DNA from: Bacillota bacterium
Lineage (GTDB): Bacteria > Bacillota > Clostridia > Christensenellales > CAG-138
Assembly (NCBI GenBank): GCA_023399275.1
Contig: JAEWQH010000117.1
Coordinates: 1 to 64,000, forward strand
Length of the DNA stretch: 64,000 nucleotides
Reading direction: 5' to 3'
The notes beneath the pieces are model-generated. The model made no database searches. It had not been told where the DNA came from and worked only from the letters and a program-made list of their open reading frames with translations. Shown here in pieces: positions 16,552 through 25,519 of the stretch. Made by a program: the position numbers and the translations under genes. Position 1 is the stretch's first letter, and each line of letters opens with the position of its first letter.

Positions 16552-16571
16552 ACGCCTGAGGAGCGTGTTCT

Positions 16572-17546
16572 ATGACCGTACAAGACCATCTGCGCGAACT
16601 GCTCGAAGCCAACAAGAGCGTATTCCTCTCGGGCGAAGAGATCGCCCGCCGCCTCGGCGTGAGCCGAAACGCGGTGTGGAAGGCGATCCATTCGCTGAAG
16701 GCGGATGGCTACCCCATCCGGGCGGTGCCAAACCGCGGCTACTGCCTGGCGGGCAGCAGTGACGTGCTCTCCGAAAGCGGTATCCGCCAATATCTTACGG
16801 GCGAAGCGCGGGCGCTTTCGCTGCGTGTTTTTGACTCGGTAGACTCCACAAACCTCGTTTTGCGCAGGCTCGCGGGCGAGGGCGCGCCCGAGGGCACGGT
16901 GGTTGTCGCCGCCGAGCAAACCGGCGGACGCGGGCGCAAGGGGCGCAGCTTCTTTTCCCCGCAGGGCACCGGCGTGTATATCTCCCTGCTGCTCAAGCCG
17001 AAGATCGCGGCGGACGACGCAACGCTCATCACAACGACTGCGGCGGTGGCCGTCTGCGGCGCGGTGGAGGCACTCTCCGGCAAGTCTGCCGGGATCAAAT
17101 GGGTCAACGACGTGTTTCTGGGCGATAAAAAAGTCTGCGGCATCCTCACTGAGGGGTCGTTTGACATGGAGAGCGGCCAGTTTGAATACGCCGTTCTGGG
17201 CACAGGCATCAACGTATACGAGCCTGCCGGCGGGTTCCCGGAAGAGATCCGCCCGATCGCAGGCAGCGTGCTGCCCTCCTCCACGCCAGACGGGAAGAAC
17301 CGGATGATCGCAGAGTTCCTCAACCGCTTCCTCCCGCTCTACCGCACCCTTGGCAATGAGCAGACCAATGCAGAATACCGGCGCCGCAGCTTCGTGCCGG
17401 GCCGCAGCATCCTCGTTTTGCGCGGCGGAAGCGCAACCCCGGCGCGTGCGCTGGAGGTCGATGCGCGCTGCCGCCTCGTCGTGGAGTATGAAGACGGCGC
17501 TACGGAGGCGCTCTCTTCCGGCGAGATCAGCATCCGCCTCGCATAG
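16572..17546 (+). CDS. birA: Biotin-protein ligase and repressor
   Basis: 324 residues. An N-terminal winged helix (residues 1-60, SGEEIARRLGVSRNAVWKAI) marks the bifunctional, DNA-binding form. The ligase domain has GGRGRKGR at 118-125 and KWVND at 176-180, which bind biotinyl-AMP. It attaches biotin to acetyl-CoA carboxylase and similar carriers and probably represses biotin uptake. bioY follows 34 nt downstream. A 14-bp palindrome lies between the two and could be an operator, though it does not look like the known TTAACC-type BirA site. Confidence 0.95.
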   Translation: MTVQDHLRELLEANKSVFLSGEEIARRLGVSRNAVWKAIHSLKADGYPIRAVPNRGYCLAGSSDVLSESGIRQYLTGEARALSLRVFDSVDSTNLVLRRLAGEGAPEGTVVVAAEQTGGRGRKGRSFFSPQGTGVYISLLLKPKIAADDATLITTTAAVAVCGAVEALSGKSAGIKWVNDVFLGDKKVCGILTEGSFDMESGQFEYAVLGTGINVYEPAGGFPEEIRPIAGSVLPSSTPDGKNRMIAEFLNRFLPLYRTLGNEQTNAEYRRRSFVPGRSILVLRGGSATPARALEVDARCRLVVEYEDGATEALSSGEISIRLA

Positions 17547-17550
17547 GCAT

Positions 17551-17564
17551 ATCAATCGATTGAT
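17551..17564. promoter_or_regulatory. 14-bp palindrome between birA and bioY
   Basis: ATCAATCGATTGAT is a perfect inverted repeat ending one base before the bioY ribosome site (AAGGAG). It could be an operator or affect translation; no consensus supports either. Confidence 0.4.
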
Positions 17565-17580
17565 AAGGAGAAACCCGTTC

Positions 17581-18147
17581 ATGAACCCTGTCGCCAAATC
17601 CCGCACCTACAAGATGATCCTCGTCGCGCTGTTTGCGGCGCTCATCGCCGTCGGCGCGTTCATCCGCGTGCCTGTCCCGCTCGTTCCGTTTACCATGCAG
17701 ACGTTCTTCGTCGTGCTCGCGGGCATGCTGCTGGGCAAGAAGCTCGGCGCGGCAAGCGCGCTGGTCTACCTCGCGGTCGGCCTTGTCGGCATCCCCGTGT
17801 TTACGCAGGGGGGCGGCATCGGCTATGTACTCAAGCCGTCGTTTGGATATCTGATCGGTTTCGTCGTCGGCGCGTTTATCACCGGCGCACTGGTGCAAAA
17901 GGCCGCGTCACCCTCGTTTGGCCGGCTGTTGCTCGCCGCGTTTGCGGGGCTGCTCGCCGTCTACGTGCTTGGCACGACATACTTCTATTTTCTGAGCAAC
18001 TACTATCTCGGCAATCAGGTATCCGTCTGGACCTCTGTGCTGTATTGCTTCCTCGTGTTTGTGCCCGGTGATCTGGCCAAGAGCCTGGTCGCCGCGCTGA
18101 TCGCCCGGCGCATGATACCGCTGCTGCATAAAAACGGTCTTTTCTGA
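17581..18147 (+). CDS. bioY: Biotin transporter S-component
   Basis: 188 residues, about six membrane helices, with the BioY hallmarks FIRVPVPLVPFTMQTFFVVLAG near residue 25-46 and GYLIGFV. It is the substrate-binding subunit for biotin, probably working with shared ECF energy-coupling subunits encoded elsewhere. It has a good AAGGAG site and follows birA. A second ECF-type S-component, fused to a kinase, is at 59038. Confidence 0.94.
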   Translation: MNPVAKSRTYKMILVALFAALIAVGAFIRVPVPLVPFTMQTFFVVLAGMLLGKKLGAASALVYLAVGLVGIPVFTQGGGIGYVLKPSFGYLIGFVVGAFITGALVQKAASPSFGRLLLAAFAGLLAVYVLGTTYFYFLSNYYLGNQVSVWTSVLYCFLVFVPGDLAKSLVAALIARRMIPLLHKNGLF

Positions 18148-18162
18148 ATCGGATATTCAGCC

Positions 18163-18196
18163 AAAATGCCGGAGCGATTGCCCCGGCATTTTTGAT
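18163..18196 (+). terminator. Terminator after bioY
   Basis: ATGCCGG/CCGGCAT stem with a 10-nt loop and TTTTT on the plus strand; the A run on the other side could also help the minus-strand gene that ends at 18226. Confidence 0.85.
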
Positions 18197-18225
18197 TTAG
18201 CAACTCTTTTCGATGTGCAAAGCGC

Positions 18226-18912
18226 TCACACACCCTGCCGAAGCAGCTTTCGCACGCGCCGCCAGTCCGGAAAATAGAGATCCATCCGCGCCCAGAAGGC
18301 CGCCCCGTGCCCCGCTTCGTGCAGGTGGCAAAGCTCGTGCGTAAGCACATAGCGCAGGCACTCTGCGGGCTTCTGCGCAAGGCGCAGGTTGAGCGTGATA
18401 TGCGCGGTTTTGGTATTGCAGCTTCCCCAGCGCGTCTTCATATCGCGTACCTTCAGCTCGCCCGCACGCTTGCCGACCGTCCGCTCAATGCCGGGCAGCA
18501 TCGCCCCCGCAGCCTCGTAGAGCGCCGCGCGGTACCATGCGTCCATCGCTTTCTTTCGCGCGGCCTCGTCCGCTTCCCCGCGGATAAACAGCTCGATCGT
18601 GTCGCCGCGCAGCGCAGCCCGCGTCCGCCCCGCTTGCTCGCGCACGCGCAGCGTCAGTCGCTTGCCGAAATACGGGATCTCGTCGCCGTCGCCGCAGTTG
18701 CAAGGAGCCGCGGCTGCGAGCCGCCGGGCCTGACGGTCGATCCAGTCCGCGCGTCCTAGTACAAAGCGAACGATCTCCGCATCCGCGGTGTGCAGCGGCG
18801 CATGAACGCTTACGCCGCCTTCCGGCAATACCCGCAGGTAGAGGTTTTTGATGCGCTTTCGCGTCACGCGCACCGTATATGGGCCGATCGTTTGCACCGT
18901 AGTCGTTGCCAT
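18226..18912 (-). CDS. YgjP-like (DUF45) zinc metallopeptidase
   Basis: 228 residues from the ATG at 18912 (AAGGAG 6 nt upstream). The HELCH motif is at 192-196 with a third metal ligand H202 (HEAGH), and the upstream KTRWGSC block (159-165) is a family hallmark. These SprT/WLM-related soluble proteins are common in bacteria and their substrates are unknown. It stands alone between two convergent or divergent units. Confidence 0.9.
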   Translation of the reverse strand: MATTTVQTIGPYTVRVTRKRIKNLYLRVLPEGGVSVHAPLHTADAEIVRFVLGRADWIDRQARRLAAAAPCNCGDGDEIPYFGKRLTLRVREQAGRTRAALRGDTIELFIRGEADEAARKKAMDAWYRAALYEAAGAMLPGIERTVGKRAGELKVRDMKTRWGSCNTKTAHITLNLRLAQKPAECLRYVLTHELCHLHEAGHGAAFWARMDLYFPDWRRVRKLLRQGV

Positions 18913-18995
18913 GCGCCGCTCCTTCGCCGTCTCTTCCCTTTTCTGCCCCGCAGGACGATCCATCCTAGTATTTTATCATCCGGCGCGAAAGCGCG

Positions 18996-19397
18996 TCAAT
19001 CGCGCGGCGCATCCTCCGCGCACGGCTCAAACAACCAGATAATTCCCGCTTCGAGCGCCGCGTAGAGCACGATCTCAAACACATCCTCGCGCCATTTATA
19101 GAGCGTGGATTCCGAAACATTCAGCTCCGCGCAGAGCCGTATCATCCGCGCACGAACGGGTTGGGCGCGCGGCAGCGGCGTGTCCAGCCCGAACAGCCGG
19201 CTCATAAATCGCTCCTTTGCCGGATCTTGTGCGTGCAGATACGCGCGCGCGGCGTCGATGGCGCGCACCCAGGCGAGCATCGCCCCGCCCTCGGCGCGGA
19301 TCGCGTCGCTTCGGTAGACGCGGGAGTTGTTGCGGCGGTAGTTGAGCAGCTGGCGTTTTGCCTCCGCGCGCAGGCGCGGCAACGGGATCGCTTTCAT
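18996..19397 (-). CDS. Orphan helix-turn-helix protein, RinA/ArpU-like
   Basis: 133 residues from the ATG at 19397 (AGGAGG 5 nt upstream). A longer frame to 19640 covers AT-rich promoter DNA and is not used. Residues ~95-125 form an HTH (LCAELNVSESTLYKWREDVFEIVLYAA), and the all-helical layout resembles phage late-gene activators of the DUF1492/RinA/ArpU type. No phage genes are nearby, so it may be a domesticated remnant. Tandem 10-bp repeats and a 9-bp direct repeat lie in its upstream region, suggesting autoregulation. Confidence 0.65.
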   Translation of the reverse strand: MKAIPLPRLRAEAKRQLLNYRRNNSRVYRSDAIRAEGGAMLAWVRAIDAARAYLHAQDPAKERFMSRLFGLDTPLPRAQPVRARMIRLCAELNVSESTLYKWREDVFEIVLYAALEAGIIWLFEPCAEDAPRD

Positions 19398-19726
19398 TCC
19401 ATCCTCCTGTGTTTGCACGATGCGAACGTTTGTGCGTTTATTATACGCCGCCTGCGGGTATCTTGTGGCGACGTATCTTGTACAACCAACACATTTTCTC
19501 CGGTTATATTTGCGGTATTTTTCGATTTCTGTCGATTTTTGTCGTTTCTCCTCAATGCAGCACACCGTTTTTTCGCCGCCCTTCCAAAAAGCCGCGGTTC
19601 GTTCACAATGGCGCCGCGACCAGCGTTGCCTGCGGAGCAAAGTCGTGTTATCATAGTATCAGTGACACCATCGGCTGTGCCACGTGTTGATCGCGCGTGA
19701 AATTCGGCCGCGTATACAGGGGATTT
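19398..19726. other. Intergenic region with direct repeats and AT-rich iterons
   Basis: No gene is supported. A minus-strand TATAAT (complement near 19440) may drive the HTH gene. Two copies of GTATCTTGT start at 19458 and 19473. A 10-bp periodic unit of the type ATTTNTGTCG occurs about three times at 19516-19544. The right end holds the ribosome site for the gene at 19727. Confidence 0.5.
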
Positions 19727-20617
19727 ATGTTGGAGTTTTCAAAGATAACGATTCAAAACGCGCCAGAGCTGAAACCATACCTGGATGTTCAACCATTTCG
19801 CAGCTGCGACTATACGCTTGGCGCCGTATTCCAGTGGCGCGCGTATTTCCACTCCGCCTATGCCATCGTCGCCGGCATGCTTGTCATGCTTGCGACCTAC
19901 CCCGGCGAGGGCGTTTGTTTTGTGTTTCCGGTCGGCGGAGGGGATCTCGTCGCCGCGCTGGATGCCATCGAGGCGCACGCACGGGAGACCGGCATGCCGC
20001 TGCGCTTCTGCGCCGTACCGAAGGAAGGCGTGGAACCGCTTTGCGCGCGCTACGGTTCGCGCGCGGTGGTCTCCACCCACCGCGACTGGGCGGACTATCT
20101 CTACAACGCAGGCGATCTGATGGATTTCCCGGGCAAGAAGTATCACACCCAACGAAACCACCTCAATCGTTTCTGCAAGGATAACCCGAGCGCGGTGTTC
20201 GTGCCGGTGACGAAGGAGACGCTGCCGGCCGCCATAGCGTTTCTCGACGAATACGAGCAGCACGCGCCGCTCGACAAAGTGATCGAAGCCGAGGAGATGA
20301 AGCGCGCCAAAGAGCTGCTGGCGGACTCGCTCGTGCTCGGGCAGAAGGCCGGCTACATCGAGGTCGGCGGAACCATCGTGGCGCTCTCCGTGGGCGAGAT
20401 CGTCGGCGATACGCTGTATTGTCATGTGGAGAAGGCGCGCGTGGATTATGCGGGCTCCTATCAGGCGATCGTCTCCTGGTTTGCCAAGTACGCCGCGCAG
20501 GCGGATACCTGCTACATCAACCGCGAGGACGACTCCGGCGAAGAGCGGCTACGCTACTCCAAGCTCGCATACCGGCCGATCTGCATGATCGACAAATACT
20601 GGGTCAATATCGAATGA
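19727..20617 (+). CDS. DUF2156/LPG-synthase C-terminal-domain acyltransferase-like protein
   Basis: 296 residues from the ATG at 19727 (AGGGG upstream). The protein has the fold and motifs of the phosphatidylglycerol lysyltransferase catalytic domain, here as a soluble GNAT-like protein: FPGKKYHTQRNHLNRF near residues 138-153 and the CHVEKARVDYAGSYQAI segment. Standalone versions are common in Clostridia and their substrate is not established; aminoacyl transfer is plausible by homology. It is followed 60 nt later by a DUF975 membrane protein. Confidence 0.8.
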   Translation: MLEFSKITIQNAPELKPYLDVQPFRSCDYTLGAVFQWRAYFHSAYAIVAGMLVMLATYPGEGVCFVFPVGGGDLVAALDAIEAHARETGMPLRFCAVPKEGVEPLCARYGSRAVVSTHRDWADYLYNAGDLMDFPGKKYHTQRNHLNRFCKDNPSAVFVPVTKETLPAAIAFLDEYEQHAPLDKVIEAEEMKRAKELLADSLVLGQKAGYIEVGGTIVALSVGEIVGDTLYCHVEKARVDYAGSYQAIVSWFAKYAAQADTCYINREDDSGEERLRYSKLAYRPICMIDKYWVNIE

Positions 20618-20677
20618 GACGCACCCCGCAAGGGGATTCTCCTGGGATATCACAGCAAAAATTGAGGGGGTTGAGCC

Positions 20678-21463
20678 GTGAAGAGTGCAAGGGATTTTCG
20701 CCAAACCGCGTGGGATACGCTGCGCGGGCGCTACTGGTGGGCGGTACTCGCCGCGCTGATCGCCATCGTGCTCGGCGGCCAGAGCGGCCAGAGCCCGATC
20801 CGGTTTGAGTTTTCGGATCTGGATCTCGACAACATCCGGTATTATGCGCAGCGGGCCATTGAGGGGCGGCTCGACCTGCAAGTCGTTCAATCCGCCCTGC
20901 TGCCAATCGGCGGCATCATCGCGGCGCTGGGTTCAATCGCGTTCGTCTACGCCGTCGGCATCTTCATCGTAGGCGGCGCGGTGGAACTGGGGTACGATCT
21001 CTTCAACCTCTCGCTTTACGAAAGTCACGACGCGCCGCGGATCGAGACGCTGTTTTCGCGCTTCTCCATCTTCGGCCAGGCGTTGCTGCTGCGCCTTCTG
21101 ATGGCGATCAAGATCTTCCTCTGGTCGCTGCTGTTCATCATCCCCGGCATCATCGCCGCGTACCGCTACGCCATGGCGCCGTATCTGATGGCTGAGAACC
21201 CCAATCTTTCGGCGACGGACGCCATCGATCGATCCAAAGAGATGATGTATGGCCACAAATCGCGGCTCTTCTGGCTGCAGCTGAGCTTTATCGGCTGGTT
21301 TTTGCTCTCTGCGCTGACGGGCGGCATCGGCTTTATCTTCCTTTCTCCGTATACGAAAGCCGCCGAGACCGCCTTCTATCTCGATCTCTCCGGCAGATTG
21401 GAGCGGCCCGCTGCTTCATCCGGCCAGCACGCGGAGGAAGGCGGCGGCCGAGAGTTTATCTGA
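20678..21463 (+). CDS. DUF975 family membrane protein
   Basis: 261 residues from a GTG with GAGGGGG upstream. The N-terminus (KSARDFRQTAWDTLRGRYWWAVL) and about five membrane segments match the DUF975 family. SKEMMYGHKSRLFWLQLSFIGW is its conserved C-terminal block. Function unknown. Ends before a strong terminator. Confidence 0.85.
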   Translation: MKSARDFRQTAWDTLRGRYWWAVLAALIAIVLGGQSGQSPIRFEFSDLDLDNIRYYAQRAIEGRLDLQVVQSALLPIGGIIAALGSIAFVYAVGIFIVGGAVELGYDLFNLSLYESHDAPRIETLFSRFSIFGQALLLRLLMAIKIFLWSLLFIIPGIIAAYRYAMAPYLMAENPNLSATDAIDRSKEMMYGHKSRLFWLQLSFIGWFLLSALTGGIGFIFLSPYTKAAETAFYLDLSGRLERPAASSGQHAEEGGGREFI

Positions 21464-21488
21464 TCCCCCCCCCATCGATACCGCCCAA

Positions 21489-21521
21489 ACGCCCCGCCGC
21501 ATGTTTGCGGCGGGGCGTTTT
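21489..21521 (+). terminator. Terminator after the DUF975 gene
   Basis: A 12-bp perfect GC-rich stem (21489-21500 with 21507-21518) with the loop ATGTTT, then TTTTAT. It lies between convergent genes and may serve glgA as well. Confidence 0.88.
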
Positions 21522-21534
21522 ATCGATGCTCTGT

Positions 21535-23052
21535 TTAGACCTTCGGCGTTTTTTCCTGCGGCGGCGCGCCGCTGTCCTGCGGATCACAGGCGGACGCCTG
21601 CCGCTTTCGCATCGCGCGGGGCAGCATGCTCTCATACAGCGCGACATATGCGCGCGCGGGCTTCTCCCAGTCAAAGCGCTCCGCCATGCCGCGCAGCATC
21701 AGCCTGCGCCACATATCCTTATCCTCGCTCCAGTAGTTCACCGCGCGCTCGATGGTATAAAGCATCTCGTGCGCGTTGTAGTTGGCAAACGAGAACCCGT
21801 TTCCCTCGTCGGTATACAAATTATACGGCACGATGGTATCCCGCAATCCGCCCGTCTCGCGCACGATCGGCACGCAGCCATAGCGCAGCGCGATCATCTG
21901 GCTCAGGCCGCACGGCTCAAACTGGGACGGCATGAGAAACAGGTCCGCCCCCGCGTAGATGCGGTGCGCAAGCCCTTCGTCGAGCTCGATGCGCGCGTGC
22001 ACGCGCTTTGGATAGCGCCAGTTTGCCCAGTTCAGCAGATCCACAAACCGGCGGTCTCCCTTGCCGAGGAACACCATCTGCACATCGCCGCGCATGATGT
22101 CTCCAAGCACGCGCTCCACCAGATCCAGCCCCTTCTGCGGGGAAAGCCGCGCAATCATGCCGATGAGCGGCACATCGTCCCGCTCCTCCAGGCCGCACTC
22201 GCGCTGCAGCGCGCGCTTGCAGGCGCGCTTGCCCTCGAGCGAATCCGCGTCGAAGTGGTGCGCCAAAAAGCGGTCGTCCAACGGGTTGAAGATGCTGTAG
22301 TCGAGTCCGTTGAGAATGCCGCTGAGCGTATTCTCCCGCGCGCGCAGCAGCCCGTCGAGATTTTCCCCAAAGAACGGGGTTTTTATCTCCTCGGCATAGG
22401 TCGGGCTCACTGTACAAAGCCGGTCGGAGAACACCAATCCGCCCTTCATGCAGCTGATACAGCCGTAGAACTCCATGTATTCGTAGGTAAAGTAGCGATC
22501 GTCCAGCCCCAGCCTGCCCGCGATCTCACGCCAGGAGAAGAGCCCCTGATACTTGAGATTGTGGATCGAAAACACCGTCTTGATGCGCGCATAACCGGCG
22601 TCCGCGGCATACTGCGTCTTGAGCAGCGCTGCAATCAGCCCCGTCTGCCAGTCGTTGAGGTGCAGCACGTCAGGAAAGAAGTCCATGCGCGGCAGCGCCT
22701 CCAGCACCGCACGGCAGAAAAACGCAAAGCGCAGCCCCTCCGTGATACCGTCTCCGTAGATTTCCGAAACGCCAAAGTGCGCCTCGTTGTCCACAAAATA
22801 ATACGTCACTCCGTTGTCGTCCACGCGCTCGATGCCGCAGTAGAGCGTCTCCCAGCCGAAGAGCACGTCAAAGTGGCAAACGTGCTCCATACGGTTCTTC
22901 CAGTAGTCGTCGATCGCGCGGTACTTCGGCAGGATCACGCGCACATCATGCCCCAACCCCGCGAGCGCAACGGGCAGCGCGCCGGCCACGTCGGCCAGCC
23001 CGCCGGTCTTGACAAACGGCACGCATTCGCTCGCGCAGAACAGCACTTTCAT
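21535..23052 (-). CDS. glgA: Glycogen synthase (ADP-glucose)
   Basis: 505 residues of GT5 glycogen synthase, which adds glucose from ADP-glucose to glycogen. The start is fixed at MKVLFCASECVPFVKTGGLADV, the normal N-terminus with the KTGGLADV substrate loop; GGAGG is about 10 nt upstream. The C-terminal half has PSQFEPCGLSQM, the donor-site motif. It is the last gene of the glgB-C-D-A operon. A short low-conservation tail after residue 480 is Pro/Gln-rich. Confidence 0.96.
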   Translation of the reverse strand: MKVLFCASECVPFVKTGGLADVAGALPVALAGLGHDVRVILPKYRAIDDYWKNRMEHVCHFDVLFGWETLYCGIERVDDNGVTYYFVDNEAHFGVSEIYGDGITEGLRFAFFCRAVLEALPRMDFFPDVLHLNDWQTGLIAALLKTQYAADAGYARIKTVFSIHNLKYQGLFSWREIAGRLGLDDRYFTYEYMEFYGCISCMKGGLVFSDRLCTVSPTYAEEIKTPFFGENLDGLLRARENTLSGILNGLDYSIFNPLDDRFLAHHFDADSLEGKRACKRALQRECGLEERDDVPLIGMIARLSPQKGLDLVERVLGDIMRGDVQMVFLGKGDRRFVDLLNWANWRYPKRVHARIELDEGLAHRIYAGADLFLMPSQFEPCGLSQMIALRYGCVPIVRETGGLRDTIVPYNLYTDEGNGFSFANYNAHEMLYTIERAVNYWSEDKDMWRRLMLRGMAERFDWEKPARAYVALYESMLPRAMRKRQASACDPQDSGAPPQEKTPKV

Positions 23053-23175
23053 CTTTCCATATCCTCCCGGGAAAAACCATTGTTCGCCGCGCCCCGCGCG
23101 GTCGGATGCGGTCGCAAAGCAGAGGGGCAATCCCCCGCCGCACGTGCGGACAAGGCCGCGCGCAAGGCGGCCAAA

Positions 23176-24300
23176 CTAAATCGTCGTGCCTTTTTTGAGG
23201 ATGATCGGGAAGCCGTCGTAGCCGGTGAGCGTCCGCCCTTCCCTCACCACAACGCCCTTATCGAGTATGACGTGATCCATCACGCAGTTTTCGCCGATGG
23301 TGACGCCCTGCATGAGGATGCTGTTTTTTACGACCGCACCCTTTTTGATGCCGACGCCGCGAAAGACGATGCTGTTTTCCACCGTTCCGTCGATCTGGCA
23401 GCCATCCGCCACCATGGCGTTTCTGACCGCCGCGTTTTCGCCGTACTTTGCGCTGACCTCGTCCTTGACCTTTGTGTAGATCGGGTGCGCAGGGCAGAAG
23501 AGATCGTCCCGCGTTTCCTTTTGCAGCAGGGCGAGGTTATAGCGGAAGAAGTCGTTTACCGAGTCCAGGCGCGCCACGTATCCGTCGTATCGATAGCCCA
23601 TGATCTTGAGCGTCTGGCACTTCTTGAGCAGGATGTCGCGCGTTAAATCATAGTCCCCGTGGGAATACGCCTCCTCGACGAGGTACTCCAGAAGAAGCTT
23701 ATCCATGATCATCACGTCGCAGCTTCTGTGGGTCGAGCGCGGCGAGAATGGATTGAGCTCCATCTCGGTGACGCGCCCGCTTTCGTCCAGCAACAGGCGC
23801 AGATCCTGATTCTGTTCCTCGTCGACCGCACTCTGCGCCTCGTTGTAGAGCATGGTGATGTTCGCGCGCGTGTCGACATGCCGCGCGATCATGTCGTTGA
23901 ACGTCATGTTGAAGATCGTGTGGCTGCCGGTCAGTATGACGTACTGCTGCGGGTTGCGGCGCACGTAGCCGAGGCAGGAGCGGATCGCATCCACACTGCC
24001 GCGGTAGAGGCCGGTGTTTTCCTTGGTCATAAACGGCGGCAGCATGAAGAGGCCCTCGCGCTTTCTGTGCAGGTCCCATTCCTTGCCCGCGCCGAGGTGA
24101 TCCATCAGCGAATGGTAGTTTTTCTGCGTGATGAGCCCGACGCTGGTCACCCCCGAGTTGACCAGGTCGGAGAGAATGAAATCGATGCAGCGGTAGCGCC
24201 CGCCAAACGGCACCGCCGCGACCGAGCGCGAGAGCGCCAGATCGCGCAGCATCGGATTGGTTTCGCCCGTGTAGATGAGGCCAAACGCATTACTTGTCAT
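23176..24300 (-). CDS. glgD: ADP-glucose pyrophosphorylase regulatory subunit
   Basis: 374 residues. Homologous to GlgC, but the nucleotide-binding signature is degenerate: GlgC has AGGQGSRL and this protein has [13 protein letters not shown]. It keeps [14 protein letters not shown] and the C-terminal left-handed beta-helix. This is the Firmicutes GlgD type, which lacks or has weak catalysis and forms a heteromer with GlgC that changes activity and control. It overlaps glgC by 11 nt; glgA follows 123 nt downstream. Confidence 0.94.
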   Translation of the reverse strand: MTSNAFGLIYTGETNPMLRDLALSRSVAAVPFGGRYRCIDFILSDLVNSGVTSVGLITQKNYHSLMDHLGAGKEWDLHRKREGLFMLPPFMTKENTGLYRGSVDAIRSCLGYVRRNPQQYVILTGSHTIFNMTFNDMIARHVDTRANITMLYNEAQSAVDEEQNQDLRLLLDESGRVTEMELNPFSPRSTHRSCDVMIMDKLLLEYLVEEAYSHGDYDLTRDILLKKCQTLKIMGYRYDGYVARLDSVNDFFRYNLALLQKETRDDLFCPAHPIYTKVKDEVSAKYGENAAVRNAMVADGCQIDGTVENSIVFRGVGIKKGAVVKNSILMQGVTIGENCVMDHVILDKGVVVREGRTLTGYDGFPIILKKGTTI

Positions 24301-25519
24301 AGCATTTTCCTCCGCATGCGTCTTCCGTTGCGACCGTGCCCTGCGGCAGATATGCCTCCGGCTGGATGCCGATGTCGTTGCCTACGAGCGTGATCGTGCC
24401 GGTAAGCGAATTGTCCACCTCGTCTCCCAGGCGCAGCTCGCCGCCGATGATCGCCTCCTCGCCGATGACGGAGTTTTCGCCGACGATGGCCTTGTAAACC
24501 TTCGCCCCGCTGCGGATGATCGCGCCGGGGAAGATGACAGAATCGTACACCTCGGCGCCCTCCTCAACCAGCACGTTGGAGAAGAGCACGCTGTGGTGCA
24601 CCTTGCCCTCCACGCGGCACCCCTCCGTCACCAGACTCTGCGTAACGGTTGCATGCGCGCCGACATAGTGCGGCGGCATGATGGGGTTGCGGCTGTAGAT
24701 CCTCCACTGCGGGTCGTTGAGCACGAGCTTGGGCGGCGTCGCGATGATATCCATATTCGCCTCCCAAAGGCTCTGGATCGTTCCGACGTCCTTCCAGTAC
24801 CCCTTAAACGGATAGGCGTACACCGCCTGCCCGCTCTCGATGATAGCGGGTATGATATCCTTGCCAAAGTCGTTAGTCGAATTCGGGTTCTCATCGTCCT
24901 CGGCCATGCATTGCTTCAGCGCGCGCCAGTTGAAGATATAGATGCCCATCGAGGCCTTGTTGGACTTCGGCTGCCTCGGTTTTTCTTCAAACGAAACGAC
25001 GCGCTCTTCATCGTCGGTGTTCATGATGCCAAAGCGGTGCGCCTCCTCCATGGGCACCGGAAGAACCGCAATGGTCGCCACCGCGCCCTTTTCGATGTGG
25101 AAGCGCAGCATCGCGCCGTAGTCCATCTTGTAGATATGGTCGCCCGAGAGGATGAGCACATAGTCCGGGTTGTACTGGTCCACAAACTCGCGGTTTTGAT
25201 AGATCGCGTTCGCAGTGCCGGTGTACCAGCGGCCGTCCACCCCCGTCACATACGGCGGCAGCACAAACACGCCGCCGTTCATGCGGTCGAGGTCCCAGTG
25301 CTGGCCGGTGCCGATGTAGCTGTTGAGCGCGAGCGGGCGATACTGTGTCAGCACGCCTACGGTGTCGATATCCGAGTTAACGCAGTTGCTCAGCGGAAAA
25401 TCGATGATGCGGTATTTGCCGCCAAACGGCACCGCGGGCTTTGCCATGCTGGATGTGAGCACGCCGAGGCGGCTGCCCTGTCCGCCGGCGAGAAGCATGG
25501 CTACCATCCGTTTCTTCAT
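24290..25519 (-). CDS. glgC: Glucose-1-phosphate adenylyltransferase
   Basis: 409 residues. Makes ADP-glucose from glucose-1-phosphate and ATP, the committed step of glycogen synthesis. Intact pyrophosphorylase motif [10 protein letters not shown] near residue 9, then [15 protein letters not shown], the catalytic [10 protein letters not shown] region and the KGYWKDVGT block. It overlaps glgB by 4 nt upstream and glgD by 11 nt downstream, so the two subunits are translated together. Confidence 0.97.
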   Translation of the reverse strand: MKKRMVAMLLAGGQGSRLGVLTSSMAKPAVPFGGKYRIIDFPLSNCVNSDIDTVGVLTQYRPLALNSYIGTGQHWDLDRMNGGVFVLPPYVTGVDGRWYTGTANAIYQNREFVDQYNPDYVLILSGDHIYKMDYGAMLRFHIEKGAVATIAVLPVPMEEAHRFGIMNTDDEERVVSFEEKPRQPKSNKASMGIYIFNWRALKQCMAEDDENPNSTNDFGKDIIPAIIESGQAVYAYPFKGYWKDVGTIQSLWEANMDIIATPPKLVLNDPQWRIYSRNPIMPPHYVGAHATVTQSLVTEGCRVEGKVHHSVLFSNVLVEEGAEVYDSVIFPGAIIRSGAKVYKAIVGENSVIGEEAIIGGELRLGDEVDNSLTGTITLVGNDIGIQPEAYLPQGTVATEDACGGKCYDK

